DNA of 64,000 bases from the NCBI GenBank assembly GCA_036897095.1, contig JAYMSP010000079.1, positions 26,591 to 90,590 of the forward strand. The letters run 5' to 3'. How positions within the stretch are numbered: position 1 is the stretch's first letter; every line of letters starts with the position of its first letter. Origin of the DNA: Plantago elongata. Its lineage: Eukaryota; Streptophyta; Magnoliopsida; Lamiales; Plantaginaceae. Shown here one piece after another: positions 23,779-34,528 of this stretch. The notes below the pieces were generated by a model that saw only the letters and a program-made list of their open reading frames with translations, made no database searches and had not been told where the DNA came from. The position numbers and the translations under genes are program-made.

Positions 23779-24766
23779 TAGAGGTGAGTATAAACGAAAC
23801 TGGACCAAAATACCGGGGCTAACCGGATGAAAAATAGGGCCTCGGACCGGCCTTAAACCGACTAGGTCCGGTCCTTGATATTTATATTTAAGGGGGTGTT
23901 TGGATGGGGATTTGAATACCTTCCATTTGGCTCTATGAATATTGATTTGACCTAAAATACACTTAAAATACCCCACTCGTTCATTCAAACACAATTTTCA
24001 CCAAAATCCATCCAAATGTCCACTCAAATGTCCATCCAAACAGCCACTGCATTTTTCAGTCTTTGGTCCGATCCGGGTCAAATACCGGAAAATCGCATGT
24101 CGAACCGAACAGGACCGGATCGAAGTTTTGTACAAAGCCCAATCATATACGGTCCATACGGATATACCTAATTACCTAGTATGTCATAACTCCATTACAT
24201 CTCGTAGACACCGAGAGCCGTGAGCCACCTGAGTCCTGACCCACGCCCACCACGGCACCACCCATCGCCTCTGTGACTCCGTCCGTCAGTCGACCACCCT
24301 GACCCACCATCGACCACCAGTCCACCACGGCACCACCCATCGACCACCCACCCATCAGCCACCAGTCACCACCCATCGGCCACCACCTCCGGCTCGCCTC
24401 CTCAATTCGACGGCCGACGACGCACAGGCGCACCGCGCAGTCGCGCACAGCTCCTCGCCTCCTCACTCCTCAATTCGATTCGGCCAATTCGATTCTGAAT
24501 ATCCAGCTCTAAAACACGGATTCCGACTTGCAATGTAAGTTTCTATTGTTTTTTGGGTTATTTTTTGGACTTTGGAAATGTTTGGAAAATTTGTGATCAA
24601 GTAGCTGAGAAAACAGTGAGGCAGGGACTGTTTTCCGATTTTTTTTTTTTTAATCCGGCCTGCTCGGTCCAAGCCCGGACCGTACCGATACCGAGCCAAT
24701 TTAGGTCCGGTCCTCGGATTAGAAAATGCCTTCGGACCTGGACCGATGCTCAGCCCTACCTAGTAG
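23771..24766. mobile_element. non-autonomous hAT transposon (23779-24758) with 8-bp target duplication
   Basis: CCTAGTAG occurs at 23771-23778 and again at 24759-24766. Between them lie imperfect inverted ends: TAGAGGTGAGTAT on the left, and TAGGGCTGAGCAT on the reverse complement of the right end. The sub-terminal regions are rich in CCGGTCC/GGACCGG. An 8-bp duplication and a TAGGGNTGAGCA-type end are hallmarks of hAT elements. The 980-base element has no transposase. Its interior holds a GC-rich, CCACC-rich block at about 24200-24460. It sits about 370 bases upstream of the WD40 gene start. Confidence 0.8.
23890..24047. mobile_element. probable small MITE nested in the hAT element
   Basis: Left end GGGTGTTTGGATGG and right end, as reverse complement, GGCTGTTTGGATGG form a near-perfect inverted repeat about 155 bases apart. 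Such GTTTGGAT ends are common in plant MITEs. Target duplication is not clear. Confidence 0.5.
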
Positions 24767-25131
24767 AATAGTTTCAGAATCAAAATTGGACTTCAACACT
24801 TCTAGCTACAGCAGCTGCTTCTTCTGCTGCACAAGTTGTTTTCGATTTCTCACTTATATCCGGTACATGCGACTAATCCACTCGAACGAATTCGATACGC
24901 CATAGCAAGCTCTTCTTCACGTTTATCAGATTTTTATATGCGTTTTGTTTTGTTATAGGTTAATGTATGAATTCATGATAATGAGATATCGGTTTTGATT
25001 TTGGATTTGTTCTTCGTTTTGCTTGCTGTTGAACAGTTTATGGTGGTGAATGGTGATTAAAGAAAGTGTTTGGTGATTATTTGTATTCAACAATTCAGGA
25101 TTGTGAGTTTTTTTTTTTGTTGTTGGTAGAA

Positions 25132-28100
25132 ATGAGTTCGAGCTTTCCAGCACACGGAAATGAAGGGGAGGATAACAACGGAGATGAGGTTTTCATTGAT
25201 GAGAGTGATATTATTAACGAGTACGAGGTTGACGAAGAAGGTTTGTATGTGGAGATTCTATTATGTTTATGCTATAGGTTTTGCTTTATTGTTTGCTGAA
25301 TGAATGGAAATTGAACTGCTCGGAAATGAATGATTATCTATTGTTTGGAGGAGTGTGATGTTGACGAAGAAGGTTAGTGTATGGAGTTTTAAGTACGGTT
25401 AGGCTATAGATTTTGACTTGTTGTTTGCTGAATGACTGGTTTGATCATGTTAAAACTGAAAAGATTTTGAAATTTCTGGTGGAGAAATATGAACTGCTCG
25501 GAAATGAATGATTATCTATTATTTGTCGAGGAGTGTGATGTTGACGAAGAAGGTTAGTGTATGGAGTTTTTAAGTACGTTTATGCTATAGATTTTGACTT
25601 GTTTGCTGAATGACTGGAAATCGAACTGCTCGGAAATGAATCATTATCTATTATTTGTCGAGGAGTGTGATGTTGACGAAGACGGTTTGTGTATGGAGTT
25701 TTTAAGTACGTTTATGCAATAGATTTTGACTTGTTGTTTGCTGAATGACTGGTTTGATCATGTTAAAACTGAAAAGATTTTGAAATTTCTGGTGGAGAAA
25801 TATGTATCTTCAATACAACTTAGAATGGTCTATAATGTAATACATACCTTTTAACCTTTTCTGTGTTGTGGTTCCTGTACTACTTTCCATGTTGATATAT
25901 GTTCATGTGCTTCTTAACCTTGTGTTTTCTCAGAACTCCCTGATGCAGATGAGGAAGGAGGTTCTGATGGAGAAGAAGTTTTTGGTGTGTTCTTTATATA
26001 GACATATTGTTTTTACCAGGCAATCATATCTCTATTACTTACACGAGCATCTCTGCATTATTAAAACACAAGGCCCGCCTGATTATTTTTCTTTTCTGTT
26101 CTTTATCAGTTCACAGTCTAGAGTTTTTTTTAATAAAATATTCAACTTTCTTTTACATTAAGTAGCTCAGAGAAACGGTTCTTTAACTGGGATGCCCTTT
26201 TCACATGAGAAACACTTGCTTTTTTTGGTAAATTAAGTGAATTCTTATAAAAGAATTTGTGTGCAAATTATTAGTGCACCATATGAGATACTGTTTGAGC
26301 TTTTCCACTTGCTAAACTATATATCTTCCGTTCGCCAGTCCATATAAGTACTTGAACCATCTTAACTTAAAATCAGGATTGAAAATGTCTGGCTTATCTT
26401 CTATGGCCTCAATATTAGTTGGTGTGTGCATGTTGTTTCATCAACACTTGGTAGTCCCCAACACTTGGAATTTAGGGCCCTCAGTAATGGCATTGATCCA
26501 TTTTCATATTTATCGTATTGTGAAGGCCCAATCATTCATATGTTCATTCATCATGTTATTAATTCATCATTCATATTGTCCTTTTTGTCTTACATTGTGC
26601 TAATTTTATTGCTGCAGATGGAGTTGATGATTCGACACATATATTTACTGGGCATACAGGTGGTCCTAGTTACTTATGTCTTTTGCTATTCCTCAATCCT
26701 AATGCCTTCTTGGATTAAATGATTACTGTTGAGCTGTATTTTACTATTTCTCCCACAATGATAAGTTAGTTGATTGATATACTGATGGTTAATTAATTGC
26801 AAAAGCGCAAGATATACTGGAAGTGAGCGTGACGGTTTAGCATTTACTTTAACAAGTTGCTTTTTTTTGCAATACATTTTAGATCTGTGTCCCTAGACTC
26901 AGATAGTAATTGTTTTTACTGTGTTTTAGTCTTCTTCTTCACTCTTTAGTTGTTTTTAACATTTCATTTTGTTAATCTCTGGGCAATAGTAATATTCTAT
27001 GTATGAATTTTTCTAAAATAATATTTTGCATCTAGGTGAGCTCTACACTGCTGCATGTAGTCCAGCAGATGCTACTTTAGTGGCGACTGGAGGTGGTGAT
27101 GACAAAGGATTTTTATGGAAGATCAATACAGGAGATTGGGCTTTTGAGCTACAAGGTGTGATAATATTTTCAGAAGTTGGCCTGTTTTCTGCTGCATGCA
27201 TTGATGTTTTCATAAATTATATGTTAAGGACTAAGGTCCTATTGTGAAACTACAAACGTAAGATTGTTTAGTAATAGTAGAACAGAGATATCATGCGTAT
27301 CTATCGAAAGAAGTTATGAAAATTACAAACATGAAATCATGCTCTTGTGTTTTGACTGACATCTAGTACAGAGGTGCAATTCATTCTTTCTACATCGTGT
27401 GCTATAAATGCCGATCATCTTGCAGGTCACAAGGACTCTGTGTCCAGTTTAGCCTTTAGCACTGATGGGAAATTGCTTGCCTCTGGTAGCTTGGAGGGAG
27501 TTGTTAAAGTATGGGACATAGCTACAGGAGATTTAAAATGCACTCTTGAGGGTCCTGATGGGGGCATCGAGGTGACATATTCAGATTTGATGTTGGTGAA
27601 GTCTCTGCTGCATATTATGTTGCTTGTTTCTAACCTGTACTATTTTCAGTGGATCATGTGGCATCCAAAGGGAAATTTGATTTTGGCCGGTTCAGAAGAT
27701 TCTTCTATTTGGATGTGGAATGCCGACAAGGCTGCTTGTTTAAATGTTTTCGTAGGTCATGAAAGTAGTGTAACCTGTGGCAACTTTACACCTGACGGTA
27801 TTTTCCTTTTTCTTTCAGTATCTATATGTTGTATTTGTGGTTATGTTTTTCTCAAGATCATTATATGGCACTGTTTATTTTATTCAGGTAAAACAATTTG
27901 TAGTGGTTCTGATGATGCAACTATGAGAATATGGAGACCTGGAACTGCAGAATGCATACATGTCGTTAGAGGTATGGTGGGCTTTTCATTTTCTTTTTTG
28001 CCTTCTTTTGTCCGGGATCCTTCCCTTAGCTTTTCAATTTCACTTTGATATTTCCAAGATATTCATCTCATGATTATGTGTGAGATCTATCATCTATTAT

Positions 28101-29251
28101 TCACATGATTCGATATCTTTTTCTCTGCCTTGCATAATAATTTACTTGTGCTTGGACTAGTGAACTTTAAGTAAGATGAGGCATGGATTATAGTGTTAGT
28201 GATTTTGGAGTTGTTTTGTTTCTTTTCTGTAAATTGTGTAATCTATATAAATATTTATCTATCTGATAGTACACAACTAATAAATTGCATTTATATATAT
28301 ATTTTAGGGCATCCATATCATACTGAAGGTATCACATGTATGGCAATCACCTCTGACTCAAGTCTTATTCTTACGGGCTCAAATGATGGTTCTGTGCATG
28401 TTGTTAACATATCAACTGGAAAGGTGTGTCTTCACTATTCTCTTTTTCCTTCTCAAAGTTTTTGATGTTGCATTTGGTTCTAGGGAGCTTTGACATGTTG
28501 CTAAGAATTTTTGTCCCAATAACAGGTTGTTACTTCATTAAGTCCACATTCAGAGTCTGTTGAGTGTGCTGTATTTGAAGCAAGGTTTTCCCTGCCCTTC
28601 CTGCTCTTTAATTGTAAAATTATTATTTGTAACGAACAGTAAAGTGTAGCCATTTTACTTCATTAATACAATGTATCTGCTTGTAATTTGTGCATCTTCC
28701 ATGAAGCATAACGTTTTGGTGGAAAATCATTTGTAGCTCGCGACGGGATTATTGGAGGGCTGCCACAGCAGGCATGGATAAGAAGCTCAAAATCTGGGAT
28801 TCACTAAGTTCAGATCCTAGGTGCATCTGTGAACATGAGGTTTGTTGTCTTCTCGTTTACTTCTCCTTCCCTCGTGAACTACTACTATGTATTAGCTCAA
28901 CTTGATACATATTACTCAGTCTTGCAATACCATGGGCTTGTGTGAGGCGCACTTTCTTTTCTTTTTTCTCTTACCTGTTATGATTTTTAATTTTAATTTT
29001 GGTTTCTGTTAATTCCTTGGCAGGAAGGAGTTACGTCTTTGCTATGGCTAGCTGGTTCTAGATACGTAGCCACAGGCTGCGCCGATGGTAAAGTACAGAT
29101 ATGGGACAGCCTGTCAGGAGATTGTGCCAAGATATTTAGGGGTCACTCTGAAGCCATTCAATCTATTTCTGCATCATGCGATGGACAGTTTCTGGTGTCT
29201 GCCTCAGTCGATGGGACTGCCCGAGTTTTTGAGATTGCTGAATTTAGATGA
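25132..29251 (+). CDS. WD40-repeat protein, AAMP-like
   Basis: Eleven exons: 25132-25240, 25934-25984, 26618-26659, 27036-27155, 27426-27571, 27650-27797, 27888-27971, 28308-28423, 28526-28584, 28737-28839, 29024-29251; 401 residues, near the Arabidopsis homologue (At1g71840 type). An acidic N-terminus (DEVFIDESDIINEYEVDEE) precedes seven to eight WD repeats. GHTGELYTAACSPADATLVA, GHKDSVSSLAFSTDGK, GSEDSSIWMWNADK and GHPYHTEG are characteristic. The gene is the plant homologue of angio-associated migratory cell protein; its yeast relative Sqt1 is a ribosomal-protein chaperone. A scaffold role in ribosome assembly is inferred from that family only. Intron 1 holds tandem copies of the exon 1 donor region. 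Confidence 0.93.
25228..25802 (+). repeat. tandem array copying the exon 1 end and splice donor of the WD40 gene
   Basis: GTTGACGAAGAAG, followed by a GT donor, occurs as the exon 1 end (donor at 25241) and again with donors at 25373, 25553 and 25685 (last copy GTTGACGAAGACG). Spacing is 132, 180, 132 bases: a 312-base unit made of a short and a long half, present twice. The extra 48 bases of the long half (TTTGATCATGTTAAAACTG...) also follow the last copy. Confidence 0.85.
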
Positions 29252-30133
29252 ACTTCCTCCTCTTGGAAGTCGATATTAACCTCGTGTCTGTTTGGTGTGT
29301 AACAATAGTCCTTGTTTCTTTGCCCTTTGTAAAGGGTGTTTAGGTTAACTTATCATATTTGTGCTAGTTGTTACAAATTTACCCGGTTGCCCCAGTTTTG
29401 ATCCATATGTATTGGCAGAATCATATTGTTTACTGTTTTTTCTTGAATCTCAGCATATTTTTATACTGCAATGTGACATTATACATGAATGAGTAATTAT
29501 TTAGCTGCGGGATATGTGCAAATTGAGATGGTAAAAGTGATTGTATTGAAACAATAAAGCTATTTCAGGTGACGAAAAGCATACATAAATCTTGAACAGT
29601 TTGGGATTTGAACTTCTCCTCTTTCTTGTGGGCTATATCTCTTTCTCAGATGATTTGATAACCAGTTGATAAGGATATTGTAGTAAGTACTATGTCATAT
29701 TATGGTCAGTGCTATAGAAACTCATAAAACACGGAACAATCAATACGCTACTGAAGGAGAAAGGAAACGCTACAGCCTGCTATCTCAAGTGAAAACAGAA
29801 CCAAGCATTGTGTTTTTCTTGAATCTGTTAGCTACAAACCTAGTTGATATGTATAATTTTCAGCGGTTCGATCTGTACATTGAGGGCTAAATGTATTCTT
29901 TGTTAGAGGGAGGTATTTATATCTCCGAAATTTTGATAACCAACATATATGAATAACATATTGTCGTATTATATTATGAGTGTAACAGAAACTCATCAAA
30001 CACGGAAGAATCAATAAACTACATACAGAATGATAAATATCAAACTAGTTTTCAGGATGTAATAGACTCTTAGATTTTAGACTCGGTTCTAAACTGAACT
30101 AAACAGCCACAGTACAAGTAAATTAGCATTGGC
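29252..30133. other. convergent 3' flanks (WD40 and MAPKKK genes)
   Basis: No gene is supported. The segment ACTCAT.AAACACGGAA.AATCAAT occurs near 29721 and again near 29991, so part of the 3' flank is duplicated. Confidence 0.45.
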
Positions 30134-31162
30134 TCAAAGACACCTTAGTCCCCAGATGTATAATTTAGGCCTTCTGAATTTGCCGAGTGTACGAGAGATA
30201 AACCGCCTGATTGTGGTTCTTGAGAATTTAGGTGCTCTAAGAAAAGGGTGATTCATCAGGGTCTGTGCCGGACATCTATCCTTAGGATTTCTTGTCAAAC
30301 AAAGTTCCAAAAAGCTTTTGGCATTCATTGATAACTCACTAGGTATTACTGGCAACTCACCCTCTGCCTTTATCTTGGAAGCAATTTCTGCCAGAGTCAA
30401 CATTTCGCCCCACGTGGACTTACCGGTAAGCATCTCTAGAACAACGCAACCTAACGCCCAGATATCAGAAGGGGCTTCTTGAACGCCTTCCATCAAGATC
30501 TCCGGTGCTGCAAACTCAATTGTACCCCTAAACTTAGAGTCCGACTCCTGTTGCTGCTGCTGTGACCCCCTTTTCCTCTTCTTAGTTTTTCCATAACCCT
30601 CCAACCTCTTTGCCACTCCAAGATCAGCAATCTTTGCTGTAAATCCATCGCTTTTGCTTCCAACGAGCAAAATATTTTCTGGTTTCATATCACAGTGAAC
30701 ATATCCAAAATCATGCATATGTTTTATGCCGCTAACAATTGATCTAGCATAAGAACGTACATCATCTTCACTCAAAGCACCATCATTCATCGCGTCGAAC
30801 AATGTTCCTCCAGCAGCATATTCAAGAAGCAGATTATAAACCTTCTCGCCATCTTCTGTTATAGTCCACTCGTCACCGAAACATTGAATGATATCAGGGC
30901 AGCCCCCAAGTTGGTCGAAAACATCCTTCTCAAACTGTAGTGAACTGGAATCAGATTCTTTCGCGGACTTGACAGCCATGTTATCGGGACGATACTTGAA
31001 TCTAAAACCGGATGAAGTAGCCATATAAACGTTAGCGGAACCACCCGATCCTAATAACGGACCCCTCGACCACCAGGCACCGTCACCATAATCTTCCATG
31101 GTGCTGCCTTCGGAACCTGAATCTGAATCTGAACCTGAACCTGAACCTGAACATGATGACAT
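30134..31162 (-). CDS. MAPKKK20-like protein kinase (single exon)
   Basis: Intronless, 342 residues, ATG at 31162. A Ser/Gly/Asp repeat N-terminus (about 1-20) is followed by a kinase domain: glycine loop LLGSGGSANVY, MAVKSA (Lys65), YVHCDMKPENILL (Asp158), IADLG (Asp180) and FAAPEILMEG. MAVKS, VYNLLLEYA.GGTL and the HCD catalytic loop are the signature of plant MEKK-like MAPKKK17-21, which act in ABA and stress signalling upstream of MKK3 or MKK5. Unusual points: DLG replaces DFG, and a basic/polyGln insert lies in the activation segment (about 192-205). Lys, HxD Asp and DxG Asp are all present, so activity is plausible. Confidence 0.88.
   Translation of the reverse strand: MSSCSGSGSGSDSDSGSEGSTMEDYGDGAWWSRGPLLGSGGSANVYMATSSGFRFKYRPDNMAVKSAKESDSSSLQFEKDVFDQLGGCPDIIQCFGDEWTITEDGEKVYNLLLEYAAGGTLFDAMNDGALSEDDVRSYARSIVSGIKHMHDFGYVHCDMKPENILLVGSKSDGFTAKIADLGVAKRLEGYGKTKKRKRGSQQQQQESDSKFRGTIEFAAPEILMEGVQEAPSDIWALGCVVLEMLTGKSTWGEMLTLAEIASKIKAEGELPVIPSELSMNAKSFLELCLTRNPKDRCPAQTLMNHPFLRAPKFSRTTIRRFISRTLGKFRRPKLYIWGLRCL
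31110..31155. repeat. GGTTCA/GATTCA hexamer microsatellite in coding sequence
   Basis: On the plus strand CTGAAC/CTGAAT units repeat about seven times, encoding the Ser-Gly/Ser-Asp run at the N-terminus of the kinase. Its length is likely to vary between alleles. Confidence 0.8.
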
Positions 31163-32651
31163 AGCGCGTTATTATTGTTCTTCTTTGTTCTCCAATTGCT
31201 TTTCTTTCTTTCCTCGATGAAAATACAGGTTTGTTTTCCTTGAAAGTTATACTTATATAGTAGTAAGCAAATCTGTTGCCGATTCTAGTTTGGAAATAAT
31301 CTGATAAAGAAGGTAATTATCGATTTGCGCAGATTCTAGTTGGGAAATAAACTGATAAAGAAAGTATTCATCTCCTGGGTAAACAAGGATTTAATAGATT
31401 ACGTAAATATTAATTGAAATATTAGATTCTCGCTTAGCAATTATTCCTTTTTATATTAGAATCCGAATAGAATTCTAATTGTAGGATAACTCTACTCCCC
31501 GTCTTAAAACTAACTGAGGAAGAATTTACAAGTTGATAAAACCCGGAGGTCGAATTTTCTGTTCTGTTGATGATTAGAGGGGAAGGAAGAAGTTCATGAC
31601 CAAGAGCAAGTTCAAGCAACGATCACTTAAGTGAGAGTTCATCATCATAATTTAGATAGATTGTGTATGTCTTGTCCAATTCGTTCATTATTTAGGCACG
31701 GTTATTCATCTGAGAAATTATTCCTCAGCTTTGTTTAGGATTAGTCAAGCTATTTTCATTCATCTGTAATTGATATTTGATTCCATGATAATTTATAAAA
31801 GGTTTTCGGTTTTATGTATATGTAATTCTCTCATATTACCCCCTACCCCCACTTATGATAAATTTATAGAAGAACATGATTCTAAATTTTAACAAAACAG
31901 AAAGTGAAATACTAAAAAAATCTTTCCTTTTGAATCCGAAACAATTTTAAAAGCTTTGTACTTAAGAAGTATTGGAAAATGGAAAGTACCCAAAAAGGTT
32001 AAAAAGTTCTCTGTTATTTAAAAGAATTTAAAATATATTTAAAAATTATTATTTAAGTCCGGAGAAAAATTTAATGTGAAAAATTAAATTAAAATCACGT
32101 TGAAACTTGTACAAAGCTATAAGGAGTCAAGTTTTTCATTAAAATTACTCTCACCGTTCTATTAATAACTTCCTAACTTCTTTTTTCTAACGTTTCGTCA
32201 AAAATTTATTAATCCATAAATAAATTTAATATTTCTTTTTTAATTAAAGATGTGATGCTTGTATTTATAAATATAATGTTAATTCTATCTTTTGGAGGGA
32301 GTCATTTGCAAAAATTGTTGTTGTATTCATCGTTTATTAACTTTTCGTGTAAAATTACAATAATAATAAAATATTGTAAATGTGAGAAAATGTACGATGT
32401 ACAATTTATGTGTAATTTGAAATAATTTACCTATAATATATTACTTGATAAGACAATAAAGCTCAATCCGTAATTGAACAATTGCTTACCTCAGAGTTTC
32501 AAAAAAAAGAAAAAATAAATTCGTATATAAATTCGAATTCGAACTCGAGCTCAAGTGACAAGTAACGATCTTTTTTAGATCTCGGAAGCAAGCAAGCAGC
32601 TGTTAATGGCTGCCAAACATGTTGAAACTGAACTAACATCACAGAGAAAAA
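31163..32651. other. divergent promoter region between MAPKKK-like and TANGO2-like genes
   Basis: A 31-base repeat (GATTCTAGTT.GGAAATAA.C) lies at about 31281-31311 and 31332-31362, within 200 bases of the kinase start, where it could be regulatory. A weak Stowaway-like end (GGAGGGAGTC near 32295) closes an AT-rich stretch from about 32146. No gene was seen. Confidence 0.5.
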
Positions 32652-34528
32652 ATGTGCATAGCTGCATTCCTATGGAAATCTCACCCGCTTTACCCTTTCC
32701 TTCTACTGCTCAACAGAGACGAATTTCACAATCGGTATGTCCAATTTCTACTTCTCTTCTCATCTCCTTTTTCACTGAGCTCGAGTTCTTAACTTTCAGC
32801 TACCAAACGCAGTGAAACGGCGCCGTTAGGATGGTGGCGAGACGGTCAGATATTGGGCGGAAGAGATGAACAGGCCGGTGGAACTTGGCTGGCCTGCAGC
32901 AAGCGTGGCAGAATCGCTTTTCTCACCAACGTTAGGGAAATTTCATCTCCTTCGAGAATTGGTAACAGTAGAGGAAATCTTCCGGTTCGATTTTTAGAGG
33001 TGATTTCCATTTTCTGATCATCTGATCCTTGTTGATTATAGATTGTAGATTATTGGTTATTGGTTATTGGTTATTAATTATTGATTATGATTAGTACTCT
33101 GAGCTTTTGTGGAGATGCAATTAGGATTACATGTTGATTATTGGGTGTCTTACGCAGAGTCGAAAAGGTCCTAGAGAGTTTGCAGAGGAGCTTGTAATGG
33201 AAGCTCAGCTGTATAATGGATTTAATCTAATTGTAGCTGATTTTAGATCTATGACAATGGTGTACATTACAAACCGACCGAGAGAGGAAGGTCTGTCTGT
33301 TTCGGAAGTTCTTCCGGGTATCCATGTGTTATCCAATGCGAAATTGGACACTCCGTGGCCTAAGGTATAGATGATTACTCTGCTACTATGATATTATTTG
33401 TAAACATAATTTGTTTGTATGGATTTGTTGGAGTTAGGAAGAGTTTAATGTGGTTTGAGTATAGGGTAGAAGAAGAGTTGTTGAGGTTCATAGTTTTTGT
33501 AGCCTCACTGGTCTTCTTACGATTGTGATCTGTTTTTTGTGCTTAGATACACATAATTACAATATGATCATGTGCACGCTAGAAGAAGAGATGGCTTTCG
33601 TGATCTCTGTCTTGGCTCTTGATAAAAACGTATCATCTTACCATTTTTTGCATGACTTTTAGTTTATGGAAACTAGAGTGCGTTTCTCTGACTCTAGAAA
33701 ACACTTCTCAGGGCTAAGTAAAAGAATAGTGAAAGGTGTTTAAATTTGATTGCTCTGATTAGTCTAGTACTAACATAGCGTGAGCCCAGTGCGACCAAAT
33801 TAGAACAAAAGGCTATAGTTTGAACTTTGAACAATAACTTGGGTTTTGCAATGGTTCATAAATCTTGGTGTACCATCGTGAAGTTTGTAAGCTTTTTTTT
33901 TCTTGCTGCTAACATATGGTGTGTTTGATTGGGGATTTCCAATTATAACCGTTCAGTCATAGTTGCTTGATAGATTTGTGTGCCCGGTGCCTCAATGTCC
34001 TCCTGCCTGTATAAACCTTCGAATATTGGAAAATAAGCAGAAGGGGAATCTTTCTCATTATTGTAATAACCATGTGACAGGCTCTGAGGTTACGGACTAG
34101 TTTTGAGGATATACTGAATAAATCTGGGGAAGCTGAAGTTTCACTGGAGGAGATAACTGAAATTTTGATGAAGGACACTACTAAGGATGAGCCTAGCAAA
34201 CTTCCCCAAATTTATCCTCCTGAATTCGAATACCAGTTGAGTGCCATTTTCATTGATGCACCTACAGCCAAGGTTATTCTAATTTCATTTTCCCATCTAA
34301 TGTTTTACATCAACAGATAGTCACAGTATGTCATATGGAGAAATCTGTAATTTCCCTTTTCCTTATGACTAGGGACGATATGGAACTAGAAGTATTTCTG
34401 CAGTGGTCTTGCAAACAAGTGGTGAAGTCTGCTTTTATGAAAGAAGTCTGGAAAAAGATGAGTGGAAAGATAGGAAGATAAGCTACCTGATTGAGAATGA
34501 CATCGTTGCAGCTACACCTGCTCTGTAA
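32652..34528 (+). CDS. TANGO2-like protein (NRDE family)
   Basis: Five exons: 32652-32734, 32813-32999, 33158-33364, 34081-34272, 34373-34528; 274 residues, the usual length. The start gives MCIAAFLWKSHPLYPFLLLL then NRDEFHNR, the NRDE motif that names the family. The exon 2 acceptor after AAACGCAG gives ETAPLGWWRDGQILGGRDEQ, which matches the family; the AG 12 bases upstream would bring an early stop. GGTWLACSKRGRIAFLTNVR and YNGFNLIVAD follow, with a GRYGTRS block in exon 5. TANGO2 proteins are linked to Golgi organisation and to heme or lipid handling in animals; the plant role is not settled. An upstream ATG at 32606 opens an overlapping frame. Confidence 0.92.

Noticed and set aside
24176-24466. 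96-codon minus-strand frame inside the hAT element
   Set aside because: Gly/Trp/Arg-rich product of a GC-rich repeat; no transposase or other domain.
32146-32301. Second Stowaway MITE
   Set aside because: Only the right end (GGAGGGAGT) is convincing; the left end is too diverged and TA duplications are unclear.
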